Shown in pieces: positions 1 through 10,856 of a DNA stretch of 64,000 nt. Below the pieces are notes generated by a model. That model searched no databases. It had not been told where the DNA came from and saw nothing but the letters and a program-made list of their open reading frames with translations. Made by a program: the position numbers and the translations under genes. The stretch lies in contig JBNGIQ010009202.1 in the NCBI GenBank assembly GCA_049999765.1, positions 26,630 to 90,629 on the forward strand. Reading direction: 5' to 3'. Positions within the stretch are counted from its first letter, which is position 1. Every line of letters starts with the position of its first letter. Origin of the DNA: Phaeoceros laevis (lineage: Eukaryota > Anthocerotophyta > Anthocerotopsida > Notothyladales).

Positions 1-128
1 CGTCCATGGTGCAAAAATCGTGCCCAGGCTCTTCCTCTGTAAACCAGACAACAAATGCAACAAAATTCCTCCACCGCCTCCAGCCGCACGGCTGGAACTC
101 ATGTACTGTCTCCAGCAAGACAACAAGC

Positions 129-524
129 CAAGCCACCAATGAATTTTGCGAGAGGTTATGATACTCTGGCATGAAAGCCATTTTGGTGCTCTATTGCCTC
201 CAACGCGTAAGTTTGACAGAAAATGAGTCCACCGAGGTGGTGCACACGTGCATGGTGGCCTATTATGCCACGCCGCTGATTGGAGCCGTTATCAGTGATG
301 GCTTCTGGCTGTAGGCAATTGGGCAATGGCTCTAGCTGCCTGGTCAGATCCTGACAATGTGAGCACCCAGTATATATTCTGGGGTATTCTCTTTTGTAGA
401 TCGCATTCCGGACCGGATGTATAAGACGCTGCGAATCAGCATTTGGGGACCAAATTGAGGACACTCTTTCAGCATTCTACATGCTGGTGGCCATTTCAAT
501 TTTTTTGCTTGGTGTTGTCTGTTG
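129..524 (+). pseudogene. Relic of a POT/PTR (SLC15/NPF) peptide transporter
   Basis: Two decayed coding blocks are visible. The first (129-316) reads ATNEFCERL, an in-frame stop at 159-161, then YSGMKAILVLY and later a block ending PLIGAVISDGFWL. This is the N-terminal signature of proton-coupled oligopeptide transporters (NE-CER, YYGM-LVLY, PLLGA-ISD). The second starts after a possible splice acceptor (AG at 398-399). It reads IAFRTGCIRRCESAFGDQ, matching the family block GTGGIKPCVSAFGGDQ, then a hydrophobic run ending at a stop near 522. The spacing suggests an intron of roughly 80 bp between the blocks. Premature stops, a lost glycine in GGDQ and no flanking domains show that it is dead. 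Family assignment is fairly safe. Whether it came from a plant NPF or an animal/algal-type SLC15 gene is open; the SAFG(G)DQ form looks more like the latter. Confidence 0.6.
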
Positions 525-575
525 ACAGGCCTCCTCAAGGAAACGTATTTGCCTCAGCCTTGTCGTGGATGCTGT

Positions 576-735
576 GAGACTGGGGATGGGGGCTCCCCGT
601 TATCATCCCGGGACGGGGGCTCCCGGTCGCCGGTCGAAAAACCTGACCGGGTGTTCGATTCCCGTGTGGAGTTGGCTAAACACCATAATCCTACTACTAC
701 TACCAGTACTACGGAAGAAGAAGTTTATTTGGTGT
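576..735 (+). repeat. SINE-like repeat with tRNA-like B box and TAC/GAA tail
   Basis: A GC-rich head contains a near-consensus RNA polymerase III B box (TGTTCGATTCCC, about 651-663). It is followed by a unique stretch around TGGAGTTGGCTAAACACC and a simple-repeat tail of TAC and then GAA units. The part from about 660 to 735 recurs in reverse complement near 13130-13240, including the same junction between the unique part and the triplet tail, so it is a dispersed family. No clear target-site duplication was identified. Confidence 0.4.
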
Positions 736-1026
736 TTGACTTGAAGGATAGGTTTTACCTTCTCATCTTCCGACTTCCCCGTTTGGGACCCTGAAGGCCT
801 GGACGCTATCATATTTGATGATGGGTGCCGTGGAAATGGTTCAGTTGGCAACTTAATAGTGGTAGTACTTAGGAGTGTCTAACCCACCCTCTGTGCTATG
901 TTAGAACAATTTCACAAACATGAAACTAGAAACACAGCTGAAATGTTTCCTATCATTAGATACAGGTCTACCTAGAACAAGAAGTAGAAGAAACTTTACT
1001 ATGTGCAATTAGACCACATTGTGTGT

Positions 1027-1201
1027 GATAGAGATATCACAATAGACATATCAGAGCTTGCAACGTCCACTCCATGTTGTGCAGGGCTTGCATTGGCTGG
1101 CTGAACATGGAGTGTATTGCCTTTGTACCTCCGCTAAGATAGAGATATCACATTAGACATATCACAGCTTGCAACGTCCACTCCATGTTGTGCAGGGCTT
1201 G
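1027..1201. repeat. 64-bp direct repeat, two copies
   Basis: Copies at 1027-1090 and 1138-1201 are nearly identical (about 2-3 differences) and separated by 47 bp. They begin with GATAGAGATATCAC and end with GTGCAGGGCTTG. No coding potential was seen. They lie in the AT-rich spacer between the transporter relic and the kinase gene. Confidence 0.7.
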
Positions 1202-3581
1202 TTTGTGCCTCCGCCTTTTGTCGGGTATGAGAACAAAATTATAGACAGGAAAAATTAAATAAAACTCATAAAATGACAAAACCATGTATAAATTGTACCT
1301 TAGTTTTAGAAACATACAATGTCAAAAATGCTTGCCATAAGCGCATTCCAGCTAAATAATATGCACAACCCACATATCTTTGGTGTTTACCAACTTATCT
1401 CACTTCAACCTGATCATCTCTATGGCAGCATGTGAACCAATTGGACCTACAAGCACCCAATAAAGTTCCTTGTATTTTCTTGTTAAGTAGGTTTTCCAAG
1501 GTGGTAAAAATGGCGTCCTAACTTTTGCACCACCCCCTTTACAATGGAGCTGGCATAGCTGGACCCGTGGTATTTTCTAACCACATCAAGTGCTCTTTTC
1601 ATTGAAATTCAGTCTACAATATAAAGTAAAAGATAAGTCAAAAGTTGAAGCCTAAGTTACTAAGTTAGCCTAGTCACCCTCAGCAATTTTTAGAATGTGG
1701 GTGCACAGTGCGTGAATGCGGGACAAATTTGATTTTTGAATCATTTGGAAATATCTTCTTTTTGCCATAGAATAAGATGTGCAGGCTGCGGAGTGACAGC
1801 ATGAGGGCCCGAGCATTGACTGAGCCCCGAGCAAAACAAGAGCAAGGACAAGGACAGCAGTGATTTGCATCATCCCTTGCACACCAGGATTCCTCCCATT
1901 TTGTCGGATGGGCACGAAAGCATACACGGCATTCAAATTCTGGGAGTCTAATACGTCACACAATTATCCACAACTTACCTGGAGCGCCCACACCTGACGG
2001 AACCCATTAATAGGAGCCTAATGGCATCCAGCAGGCCCAGTAAACCCGCATCGACCTACGAGCTTTGCTAAACCCTAGCCCGTACAGTACTCGTGGTAAT
2101 GTTTGGACTTTGGACGGGCCACCTTGTCTTTCCCGTAACGGGGTGCGTGACAGCAGTCCAGACCGCACCGCGCCTATGAGGACAGAGCGGCGCAACGGCT
2201 ACAGCGCGGATCGCGGGCCCGGGTCCGCGGCTAGGGGACCATGTGATCCAGGCGCGCCGGGGTTTATTGCGTTAGTTAGCTTTAAAGCCCTCGTCTAAAC
2301 GCGGTGTAAGTACATCTGTCAGGGGCGAGGCACGACCGGCTTCCCCTTTTTTTTTGAAAAAACATTAGGGGAATGAGGTTGCGTGATGATTAAGCGGCAT
2401 TGGAAGGCGAGCCCGCGCCGGGTGCGGGTTCTCGGCCCGGCCTGCCCGAGTCTCCCGCCTTGCCGCCCCTTTGAAAGCTCTTGCCAGCCCCCCACCCGGA
2501 CTTGCCACTCGCATTCTCCGGTGGCTCTACCATAACTCCTTCTGGCAACCTTCTCGGCTCCCTATCTTCTTGCCTGTTCAGCGGGGCTGCATTTCGGCGT
2601 AGACGGATCGTCCAGGTTGCGCTGAAGTGGTGTCTTGGATTGGGAAGGAGTGAGGCAGGACTTCAATTTTGGTGCTCGCCAGCTGCTGCTGTGGCGCGGC
2701 AGGAGCGGTTTGCCATTTTCTTGGCTAGCAATTGATAAAGGACAGGTCATTGGAGGCGGCGCATCCTGGAGCTGTGCGGAGGCTTCAGTGACCAGTCCTT
2801 GTTGTACAGCAGGCAACTCCTCTTTCCAGACATGGCGGCCTGTTCTTGCTGAGGAGCGGTCTGGCAGAAAATTTTAGAGTCCGTTTCCTCGGAAAGAAAT
2901 TGAGAGCATGATTTTCCTGCGGTAGTGTGTGGATGCATTTCTTGATTTATGTTACGCCTACTCTGGAGGCCGACTGGATTGGGCTAGGCTGCAGAATCAG
3001 TAGCAGGGACTGTAGTCAGATCGATTTTGGTGGGGCCTCTGTACAAGGCTGAAATGGTTTACAGATGAGCAAGAGACGCAGGCTGTTATTCTGGTGTGAA
3101 GCATTGGTTGTCTCTTCAGTGAGACGCATAGGTTGTCCGTTTAGGAATTAGGTCTTTTCTGTCTCTCAACCTTGGTCTTCCACTCGGTCCTCGAACTTGT
3201 TCTGGGTGTGAAACGTACTCCACGTTGAATTGCGGCCTTGTAATCCGTCGTCCGGACAAGTTTCTTGAAAACAGTTGATAGAATTCAAGGCTGCGGTCTG
3301 TTGGAGTATGGCAGGCATCCGTCAATGGACTTTGCTGCTGATCCTTATTTCGTGCATGCGTTGACAGGAATTTTTGCCACCGGAGTAGGAGGTTCTTGGA
3401 ACTGTCATTCAGATGCTGAATCTGAAAATTCTTACAATCTGGAGGCATAAGAGAAGGAGAGTGAAGTTTGTTGAGGATACGATATGTAAGCTCTGAGATC
3501 GCCTGCTGTCTCGCCTAAAGTTCCTTCCTCAAAAGAGTGTTTGCAAGCGTCTTCTCACTGGATATCGCTGTGCTTACAGGG
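1202..3581. other. Intergenic region and 5' flank of the kinase gene
   Basis: No convincing gene was found on either strand. The first half is AT-rich. From about 2140 to 2560 the sequence becomes GC-rich, then returns to mixed composition towards 3480. A plausible 5'UTR intron lies at about 3485-3579 (GTAAGC donor, TGCTTACAG acceptor) directly before the kinase ATG at 3582, so part of this stretch is probably transcribed leader. Confidence 0.45.
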
Positions 3582-5221
3582 ATGCAGAACAGGTCCTCGG
3601 AGGGTTGGCAGGTTGCTCACATGATACCAATACCAGTGATGCGGCCTTTGCCCCTTGTGGCACACATTTTCACTCTCAGGGAAATGCAGGAAGCGACCGA
3701 TTACTTCAGCCTGGATAACCTTTTGGGCGAAGGAGGTTTTGGTCGTGTTTACAGAGGAGTTCTTGGCGGCAGTGGCAAGGTATTTAGACCCTGCCTCAGT
3801 TCCTAGTGCTTTCATCCAACAAGATGAGCGTGATGTGATAGGGAAAACTGTTGGGTTGGCAAACGGCATTGGAAACTGATGTAAGGTTGTAAGCAACATC
3901 ATTGGCTCACTCACGTGTAGTGTGCTTGTTGCTGACGAACAGCACTGGCAATGCGTGGTTGTAGGTTGTAGCAATAAAGCAGATGGACCCCGCACCGAGC
4001 AAGGGAGCTCAGGGCGAGCGGGAATTTAGAGTTGAGGTGGATATTTTGAGCAGGCTAAACCACCCAAACTTGGTTCAGCTTATTGGATACTGCGCTGACA
4101 GTACGCAAAGAATGTTGGTGTACGAATTCATGCCCAATGGAAATCTTCAGGAGCATTTGCATGGTGAGAAGAAAACCGTGGTGTTTCTTCAAAGCTGGAA
4201 TTCCCTGTTGCCGGTGGGTTTGCTGGATACAATTCGTAGTTCATGCTTGGGTTGCTCGGTTAACCTCGTTCCTTCTCTGGAAACAGGTATTGTCAGGGTG
4301 AAAATGGATTGGGTTATGCGTGTCCGCATAGCCCTAGGAGCAGCAAGGGCTTTGGAGCATTTGCACTCAGGCCCGGGGACAGGAAATCCGGTCATCCATC
4401 GAGATTTCAAATCTAGCAACATACTTTTGGATGAGAAATTTCAATGCAAGGTAAGAAGGGCAAGCTCGTCTTGAAACAATGCGCAGATAGCTCCTGTGAC
4501 TATCAGCTTTTTGATGACCTCTGCTAACACGGTGCTTGTGTGCTGCTGGCAACCAAAGGTGTCGGACTTCGGTCTAGCCAAGCTTGTACCCTTTGGAAAC
4601 AAAATGTACGTTTCTACAAGGGTACTGGGGACGTTTGGCTACTTCGACCCTCAGTACACTGCTGTAAGTTGGGTCTCGAAATGTTCAGGGACTGGCCATG
4701 CAGTTAATTCTTTGAGAGGCTCGACTTCTGACTCGTCTCCTTTGTGTGTATGCTTTTGCAGACCGGAAGGCTGACTCTGAAGAGTGATGTGTATGGTTTC
4801 GGTGTCGTTCTTCTGGAGCTTTTGACAGGAAGAAAGGCTGTCGATCTGACCTCGCAGAACTTGAGAAAGCAGAATCTCGTATCGCAGGTTTGATCTTACA
4901 CTTTGATGATAAATAACCAGCTTGTAATTCGTATGAAGAGTAAAGCAGCTGTGTAAACTCATCTCTAACTTGTGCCCTCAATACTCTATTGTGCTTCAGG
5001 TGAGACATGCGTTGAAGGATAAGAGAAAGTTGAGGAAAGTTGTTGATTCCGAGATAAGCATTGATGCATACCTGCTGGAGACGGTAAGCAGATACTCTAC
5101 TCTGGCATCAAGATGTGTGAGGGACGACCCCGATCGGCGGCCTTCCATGAAAGAGTGCGTAAGAGAACTGGAGCAGATCTACATCATCGCAGCTAGCGAT
5201 GCTGATAACATCATGAGGTGA
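3582..5221 (+). CDS. Receptor-like cytoplasmic kinase, PBL28-like (RLCK-VII type)
   Basis: Serine/threonine protein kinase of the receptor-like cytoplasmic class, expected to relay signals from plasma-membrane receptor kinases. Six exons join cleanly in frame: 3582-3779, 3965-4163, 4287-4450, 4559-4663, 4762-4887, 5000-5221 (337 aa). Visible motifs in order: glycine loop GEGGFGRV, catalytic lysine in [13 protein letters not shown] catalytic loop, DFG, activation segment ending [11 protein letters not shown], and the C-lobe block [18 protein letters not shown]. There is no signal peptide or transmembrane segment, which fits a cytoplasmic RLCK. The protein ends soon after the kinase domain, as in PBL28 (At1g24030), the closest family member I recognise. 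The ATG at 3582 is chosen because it follows a 5' splice acceptor and gives the usual short N-terminus; an upstream coding exon cannot be excluded. Confidence 0.85.
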
Positions 5222-5898
5222 CCGACCGCAGACTTTCTGAGAGTTTAGCCACCATTATTGCTTGTTAGCATCTGCCATAGTATTGATGTCTGCATTGCCT
5301 AAAGCCCCAGTTTGGCCTGCATTCCAGCGTTCACCGATTTGCTCAAGGGGATTGTAGTCGCGCAAACTTTAGGAAGTTTTGCTAGGTTCACCTCAACGCC
5401 CTAAACTATAATAAATCCAGCTGTAAATAAAAATCTTGAACATCCGTTTCGAGTGAAACATTCGTGGGACCCCTTCTTGGCTTTCTTGGCCACGTGCTGA
5501 CAAATGAAGCCGAAAGACTGCCGGGCAGTCAGCAGGTAGACAGCAACTAGAAATCAGATTTTCAAGGCCGGTTGAAAGAAATAAAATGTCTGGAGCCGGG
5601 TGCGCTTTCCACCTGCCAAATGGCGATGGCGCGAGCTCCCACCGTCAGCTTCCTCTGGACGCTAGCGCTGGCGCGCTGAGGACTGACTGATAAGAGGGTC
5701 CGGAGTAGCCTATTTCGCGATGGAGCAACTTGAGAGAATCTTGAACCATCATTGTTGGCCCGTCCCTGCTGGTAGAGTCACCTAAAGTTCGCACACTGAT
5801 GAGACAGCCTTGAACTAGTTCATCGATTCCAATTTCGACCCCCACAGGCAGTCATTGGATCTGGAACAAAGAGAATCGTCACATCGATTTCAAGCGGA
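5222..5898. other. 3' flank of the kinase and promoter/leader of the LEA2 gene
   Basis: No gene seen. AATAAATCC-like polyadenylation context occurs near 5410, followed by a mixed-composition stretch that leads into the LEA2-protein ATG at 5899. Confidence 0.4.
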
Positions 5899-7114
5899 AT
5901 GGACAATCGATCGGTCAGCCAGTCCAGCTCCTTCGGCAGCAGCAAGCAGCAGCAGCAGCAGCAGCAGCGTCTGAACAATCAGTACGGCTCCGAGGTGGAT
6001 GGGAATGGCCGCCACGGCCAAATGCAAGCCGCCGATCACGATACGAGCAGCTCCGACACCTTCAGCATACAGACGGAATACTCACTCGTCTCCATCGGCT
6101 TCGTCCCTTCCTTCCCTTACCAGATGAACGCAGCCCNNNNNNNNNNNNNNNNNNNNNNNNNNNNNNNNNNNNNNNNNNNNNNNNNNNNNNNNNNNNNNNN
6201 NNNNNNNNNNNNNNNNNNNNNNNNNNNNNNNNNNNNCTTCCCCTGCCGGGGCCAGCGACGCCGCCATACCTGCTGCTTCAACCAGCGGCAAGCTCAAAGT
6301 CTCGCCGGGACGAGCATTGCGCTCGGACGGCAGCCCCCAGCGGACGACCAGCGTTCCCAAGGGACGGATGAGCACGCCCAAGAGGCTGTTCGGCGGGCTG
6401 AAGAAGGTGGAGGAAGAGGAGAAGTACTCCAAGTTCGTGGAGCCCGTCTTCTTCTACAACCCCACCAGCAGGCCGCGCCCCCGCAGCTGCTGCCAGGAGC
6501 ATGGCGGCTGTATGTGCATGTGCGTCCTGCTTCTGGCGTCCATCCTGGCGCTCACCTGCCTCATCCTCTTCCTCACGCTGCGCCCACACCCGCCCGCCTA
6601 CGAGCTGCGAGAGGCCATCGTCTCCGAGCTTTCGCTCCACCCGCAGGACAACAGCAGCGCCGACTTTCTGGGCGCGGACCTGCCGGTGGAGGAGCTGGGC
6701 GAGCCCAAGCGCCTGCGGTTCGGGATGGACCGCCTGGCGCTCGCAGTGCGCAACCGCAACTCCTTCGCGCGGTTCGCGTACCGCACCGCGCAGTTGGAGG
6801 CGCGGTACGAGGACCGGCCGTTGCGGGCGCTGGAGGTGCAGGGGTTCTCGCAGAAGGCGCGCGGCGAGCGGGTGGTGGAGTTCGTGTTGCCGGTGGAGGA
6901 GGTGCTGGTGGACGGCCCAGCCGCGCGCAACATCACGCTTGATTTCGAGCGTGGGTTGGTGACCGTGCAGTTGCACGCGGCCATTGGAGTGAGCGTCACC
7001 GTGCTGGGCTTCTTTCCGCTGCCCTCGTACCGGGCTCCCCTTTCCTGCTTCATTAACGTCCGCCTCCAACTGTCGACGGACGTGGTCACCGTTAACTCTA
7101 AAGGTTGCTTTTAA
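5899..7114 (+). CDS. LEA_2 / NDR1-HIN1-like membrane protein, interrupted by an assembly gap
   Basis: Intronless gene encoding a type II membrane protein. The N-terminal half is hydrophilic and Ser/Gln-rich with a poly-Gln run near residues 17-23. After the gap comes a basic, proline-containing linker, then a single transmembrane helix (around CMCMCVLLLASILALTCLIL, about 6508-6570) and a beta-rich LEA_2-type extracellular domain to the stop at 7112-7114. This architecture is typical of NHL/LEA_2 proteins of land plants, some of which act in defence and stress at the plasma membrane. The 100-N run at 6137-6236 is a fixed-size scaffold gap. The two halves are in different frames, so the true gap length is not 100 bp; this is not evidence of a biological frameshift. 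The part from about 6239 on is GC-rich, unlike the flanks. Confidence 0.8.
6137..6236. other. Scaffold gap of 100 N inside the LEA2 gene
   Basis: Exactly 100 Ns lie within the coding region. The reading frame before the gap (frame of 5899) and after it (frame of 6239) differ by one, so the gap size is nominal. Confidence 0.95.
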
Positions 7115-7426
7115 TTCATTAAGGAGTCCAGCGATAGATCGTTTCCATAGATCCTTCTCTTCCCTTTTGAAGGTGAAGTAGAAAAAGCTGAGACAAACAA
7201 ATTTAAAGATTTGCGATAGAAGACACTAGAAACACATTGCGGAGTGCGGGATCATGACGCAATGGAGAAGGCGCAATGGAGAAGGCGATAAGGGCACAAA
7301 TAAGCATAATGTGTAAGTGGAAGCCGCAAAGGTTATAGCAAGACCTCAGTCAACACTTCGGATTTAGTGATCGTAATAGAGTCTTCAAAGCTTGGAACAT
7401 ATTGGCCAGCAAGCACCACATTATGG

Positions 7427-7447
7427 TGAATGAATGAATGAATGAAT
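7427..7447 (+). repeat. (GAAT)n microsatellite
   Basis: About five GAAT units lie 50 bp before a SINE-like insertion whose own tail is ATTC-rich. The two simple repeats are reverse complements. Confidence 0.8.
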
Positions 7448-7494
7448 CTCAATATACTGCTCTAATATATATGGACCTATAAGCTACACCAAGT

Positions 7495-7655
7495 ATAGCA
7501 ATATACTAGGTGTTCAGCTCTAGCTACCTACATCAGGGTTCGTAGATTGAGTCGGGGCTGCGGCCTTTTTGCCGCACGGTTGGCTCCCTGCCCACGGTTG
7601 GCTCCCCGCCAGATCGTATAAAGATTCATACATTCATTCATAGCAATATACTAGG
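7495..7655 (+). mobile_element. Short SINE-like insertion with 16-bp target-site duplication
   Basis: The 16-mer ATAGCAATATACTAGG occurs exactly at 7495-7510 and again at 7640-7655, bracketing 129 bp. The insert contains a GC-rich section with the repeated phrase CACGGTTGGCTCCC, and ends in a CATACATTCATTC simple-repeat tail. Perfect flanking duplication plus a simple-repeat tail is the signature of target-primed (LINE/SINE-type) insertion. No clear A or B box is present, so the source RNA is unknown. Confidence 0.5.
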
Positions 7656-8223
7656 CATTCACTTGTTAGCTTCTAGGCACTCCTCTAGCTTTTTTCTTGG
7701 TTTATATACAGAATGAGGCTACCTACATACCACCAATCCTCCTAATGTAGCACCAAGGTGCATGCTTGTTTCCCATGTGGCATTAGGCTATCATGACATT
7801 TGCTAGTACTAAATATTATTACCTAGCCTCCAATGCTCATCTTTCATGCTCTTTACATGAGTTACTACTCTTCCCAACTAGCAAGTTTAAATAGAACTAG
7901 TTGAAAGAAATCGTGACGAAAGTGCAACTTTGAGCATCATTGCTTTCCACCTCAACCCCTACGTGGTGCAATCTTCAACCCAATTAAAACACACATCCAA
8001 CATCAACAAAAATCAACCAGTAGCCTAATTTCAACCATATCGGACTCATCTCTATTATCAATCATCTATTTAATGGATAATCTATATGTTTCCGTCTTGT
8101 CGTCCTACTACTACTAATATTATTAACTATTAAAACTATTGTTGTTGTTGCTTCGCCATTGGAGGATTGCACGCCCTCGAGTCAGCAGTTAAGCATACTA
8201 GCAGACCAAACAAATTAAAAGCT
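7656..8223. other. AT-rich intergenic stretch
   Basis: No open frame with recognisable similarity was found on either strand. Simple ACT/ATT triplet runs occur near 8105-8150. Confidence 0.5.
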
Positions 8224-8440
8224 CAGCTACAAACTTTCCAATATTTTCAGTAATATTTTCTCATTTATAATATGCTCTTCAACCTTCTGCATCGTGTGAC
8301 CAGTGCTCAACTACAAGCTTTCCAATATTTTCAGTAATATTTTCTCATTTATCATATNNNNNNNNNNTATTTTCAGTAATATTTTCTCATTTATCATATG
8401 CTCTTCAACCTTCTTCATCATGTGACCAGTGCTCAGGCTG
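8224..8440 (+). repeat. Tandem repeat of about 84 bp with a 10-N gap between overlapping contig ends
   Basis: A unit beginning ACTACAAGCTTTCCAATA and ending GACCAGTGCTCA is present about twice, from about 8224 and from about 8308. The second copy is interrupted by Ns at 8358-8367. The 32 bp before the gap (8326-8357) is identical to the 32 bp after it (8368-8399), so the gap may be an unmerged overlap and the copy number is uncertain. Confidence 0.7.
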
Positions 8441-8472
8441 GCTCACAATAACTGGCATTTTGAAGGCACGCG

Positions 8473-8740
8473 CTTAACCCCTAAACGACACACGGTCCTT
8501 TTTGGGCCTGTTCCGTTCGTAGGCGCCCGCCCCGTTCCCGGCCTTTGGGCAAGTAACCCGGTTTCCATGACGTTGTAAGTCCGTAGACTAGTTAGTAGAG
8601 AGGCGTTTCGGGTCTGTCAATGGAAACAAGGGACAGGCCCGCGATTTTCTTTTGTGTGGTGTCGTTTAGGGGTTAAGTTTCTTTTGTGTGGTGTCGTTTA
8701 AGGGTTAAGTTCTTTTGTGTGGTGTCGTTTAGGGGTTAAG
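8473..8740 (+). mobile_element. Fold-back (MITE-like) element with a triplicated right terminal repeat
   Basis: The left end CTTAACCCCTAAACGACAC (8473-8491) is the exact reverse complement of the right end in the first copy (to 8677). The right end is then repeated in tandem as 31-32-bp units (8646-8677, 8678-8709, 8710-8740). Inner segments also pair: GGGCCTGTTCC with GGGACAGGCCC, and GTTTCCATGAC with GTCAATGGAAAC. A single strand could therefore fold along most of about 205 bp. No coding capacity is visible. Terminal inverted repeats, size and lack of ORF fit a non-autonomous DNA element. I see no clear target-site duplication. Confidence 0.6.
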
Positions 8741-10690
8741 ATCGTGGTCCAGTCTCGAGATGCTTATCCCTCCCATCTTCCTTTCAAAATGTGAGGAAGT
8801 ACAACAATCTCGAATTCGAAAGCAGTCACGTTAACACAATAAGTCAACTACTACCATAGTAGCGAGAAAAAAAAACATACTATCTAGTATCTAGTATTGC
8901 AAGAGTTTGTTGTGAGACCATTGAGGCAATAAATTAGGTATATTAAGGTCACATCTTTCAGCATTTACAAAATAGAAATGTAGATAGACTGAAAAATGGT
9001 TTCTTCATAATACTCATTAACTCTCCTGTGGAATGTAAAGAACTTCTCATGCTAACTCTATTGTGGAATGTAAAGAACATCTCATGCTAACTCTTGTCAC
9101 TCACTAACATTCATTCTCATAATAGATAAATTTGCCAAAGAAACATACTACTATATTAAATACCAAGACTCACTTTCAGCTTTGAGCATGTGCATTTCAC
9201 CAGCTTCTCACCCAACATTGATAGTGAAGGATCATAAACATAGTGTTGTAGGGGATTTGAAATCCTCTAAGTTGTAAGTTTCCAAAAAGTTACAAATTCA
9301 TGCACCACTTCCCCAAAAAATATAATAGCCAATATTTTAGCAGTTGATGGTAAAATTCAGTGATGATTATGAATGATTTTTATTACTGGTCTAGGCGCGA
9401 GCCAACCGGAATGCTAGCTAAGAGGGTGACAGCCATTATGGCGAATATAGTGGGAAGCAACTTGAAGGAAGAAAGCATATAAGCAGCTCCCCACCTCGTT
9501 TCTAGTTGCGATTTTTTTATAAATGTGCATGTTCACTAAAAAAACTTGAAGGAAGAAGCCAACAACCTTCTTCCTTGAAGTTGTCTTCCCACTAGCATCC
9601 ACAAATAGCCACACCTCTATATAGAACTTTGTAACTCCAAATATGCATTTTGTTAGAATTTAAGCAATGAAGGAATTTTATTAAAGTGGTGGGCGTGGAG
9701 ACCGAGACAACCTACAGTCCTCGCTTTTTGGGCTTGAATGCCTCCACATGGTTTTGGCCCAAAAGAGCTTTCAGCACATGTGTGATTCTCAGACTGCTGG
9801 ACACAAGAATTTGGCTCGACAGCTTGGCGTTTAAGGACCGTGGTATGGAGAGTTCTCCCAGTCGCTAACGAGGCTCTTGTCAAATTGGAGTGAGAGAACT
9901 TCGATGAGCTCAAGAACTGGCTTCTCCCTGTCATCATAGGGCATGAACATTATTTTGGGACTGCCACCGACTGGTATGAACTGCTCGAGCCATTTGAAGT
10001 AATTATGTGTTTAGCAGCATGGGACAAGCTCAATTGCATGCTATTCGACAGGGCAGACCCGGCCGAGCAAGTAGTTCTCTGGCGAGAACGCGGTGCTCGC
10101 TGGGCAGTAACACACCCAAGACACGATCCCCAGCGGCCGGGTTGGGCTCCCTTTGCGAGTTCAGGTTCACTTGACTCCTGCTGCCACGAATACTGGGAGC
10201 GGGAAATGGACTCCTAGAGGTTCTACAACTAGCACCTTTGTGAGCATAGGGGATGCAGGCCGGAGTGGGAGTTCTGGCGGGAGTGGTACTTATGGCGGGA
10301 GTGGTTGATTTCCAGGCAGATCTATTTAATATTTTTAAGATCATAACGGTTATGTACAGGTTGTCCTACAAAGCAATGAAGCTTGTCTAAAGTTTTATAC
10401 ATTTGGCTCCTCGAGAGGAACCAAATTGGTGGACATTATTATGCAAGACGTTGTAGTTCTCGACACAGCTCCTAAGGGAGCATAGCCTATGTGCTCGAAG
10501 CTGTAAGTGCAAATCATGCCAGAGCAAGGTTAAGTACCTAGGGTTGGTTGCACTGTGATGATCTGAGATCCGGCCACCTTCACTTGGATAAAGAAGGGCA
10601 TTTGAGGTTGGACCTGGCTAAGTACCTACCTCTCCTTGTATGATGTCGGGTGATACTTTCGTAATTCCTGCAGGAGTAATTAGTCCACCT
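8741..10690. other. Gene-poor AT-rich region
   Basis: Only short open frames without recognisable domains. A direct repeat containing GGAATGTAAAGAAC and CTCATGCTAACTCT occurs at about 9031-9095. The stretch 9690-10340 is more GC-rich and may hold degraded retroelement sequence, but nothing can be assigned. Confidence 0.4.
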
Positions 10691-10856
10691 CTCTCTAATG
10701 CATACAAATGCATGGCGGAGATGGTTTTAAATGTCCGATGTGTGGGAGGGATGAAACATTGAGTGCATTTCTACAAGGTGAGGATGAGATTTACAATATG
10801 TTTCTTGCTGGATCCCCTGTTTCAACAGATGATGGGATACTGGAGAGAATCTTACC

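Noticed and set aside
6278-7069. 263-codon minus-strand frame over the LEA2 gene
   Set aside because: Shadow frame; the plus strand has a transmembrane helix plus LEA_2 domain.
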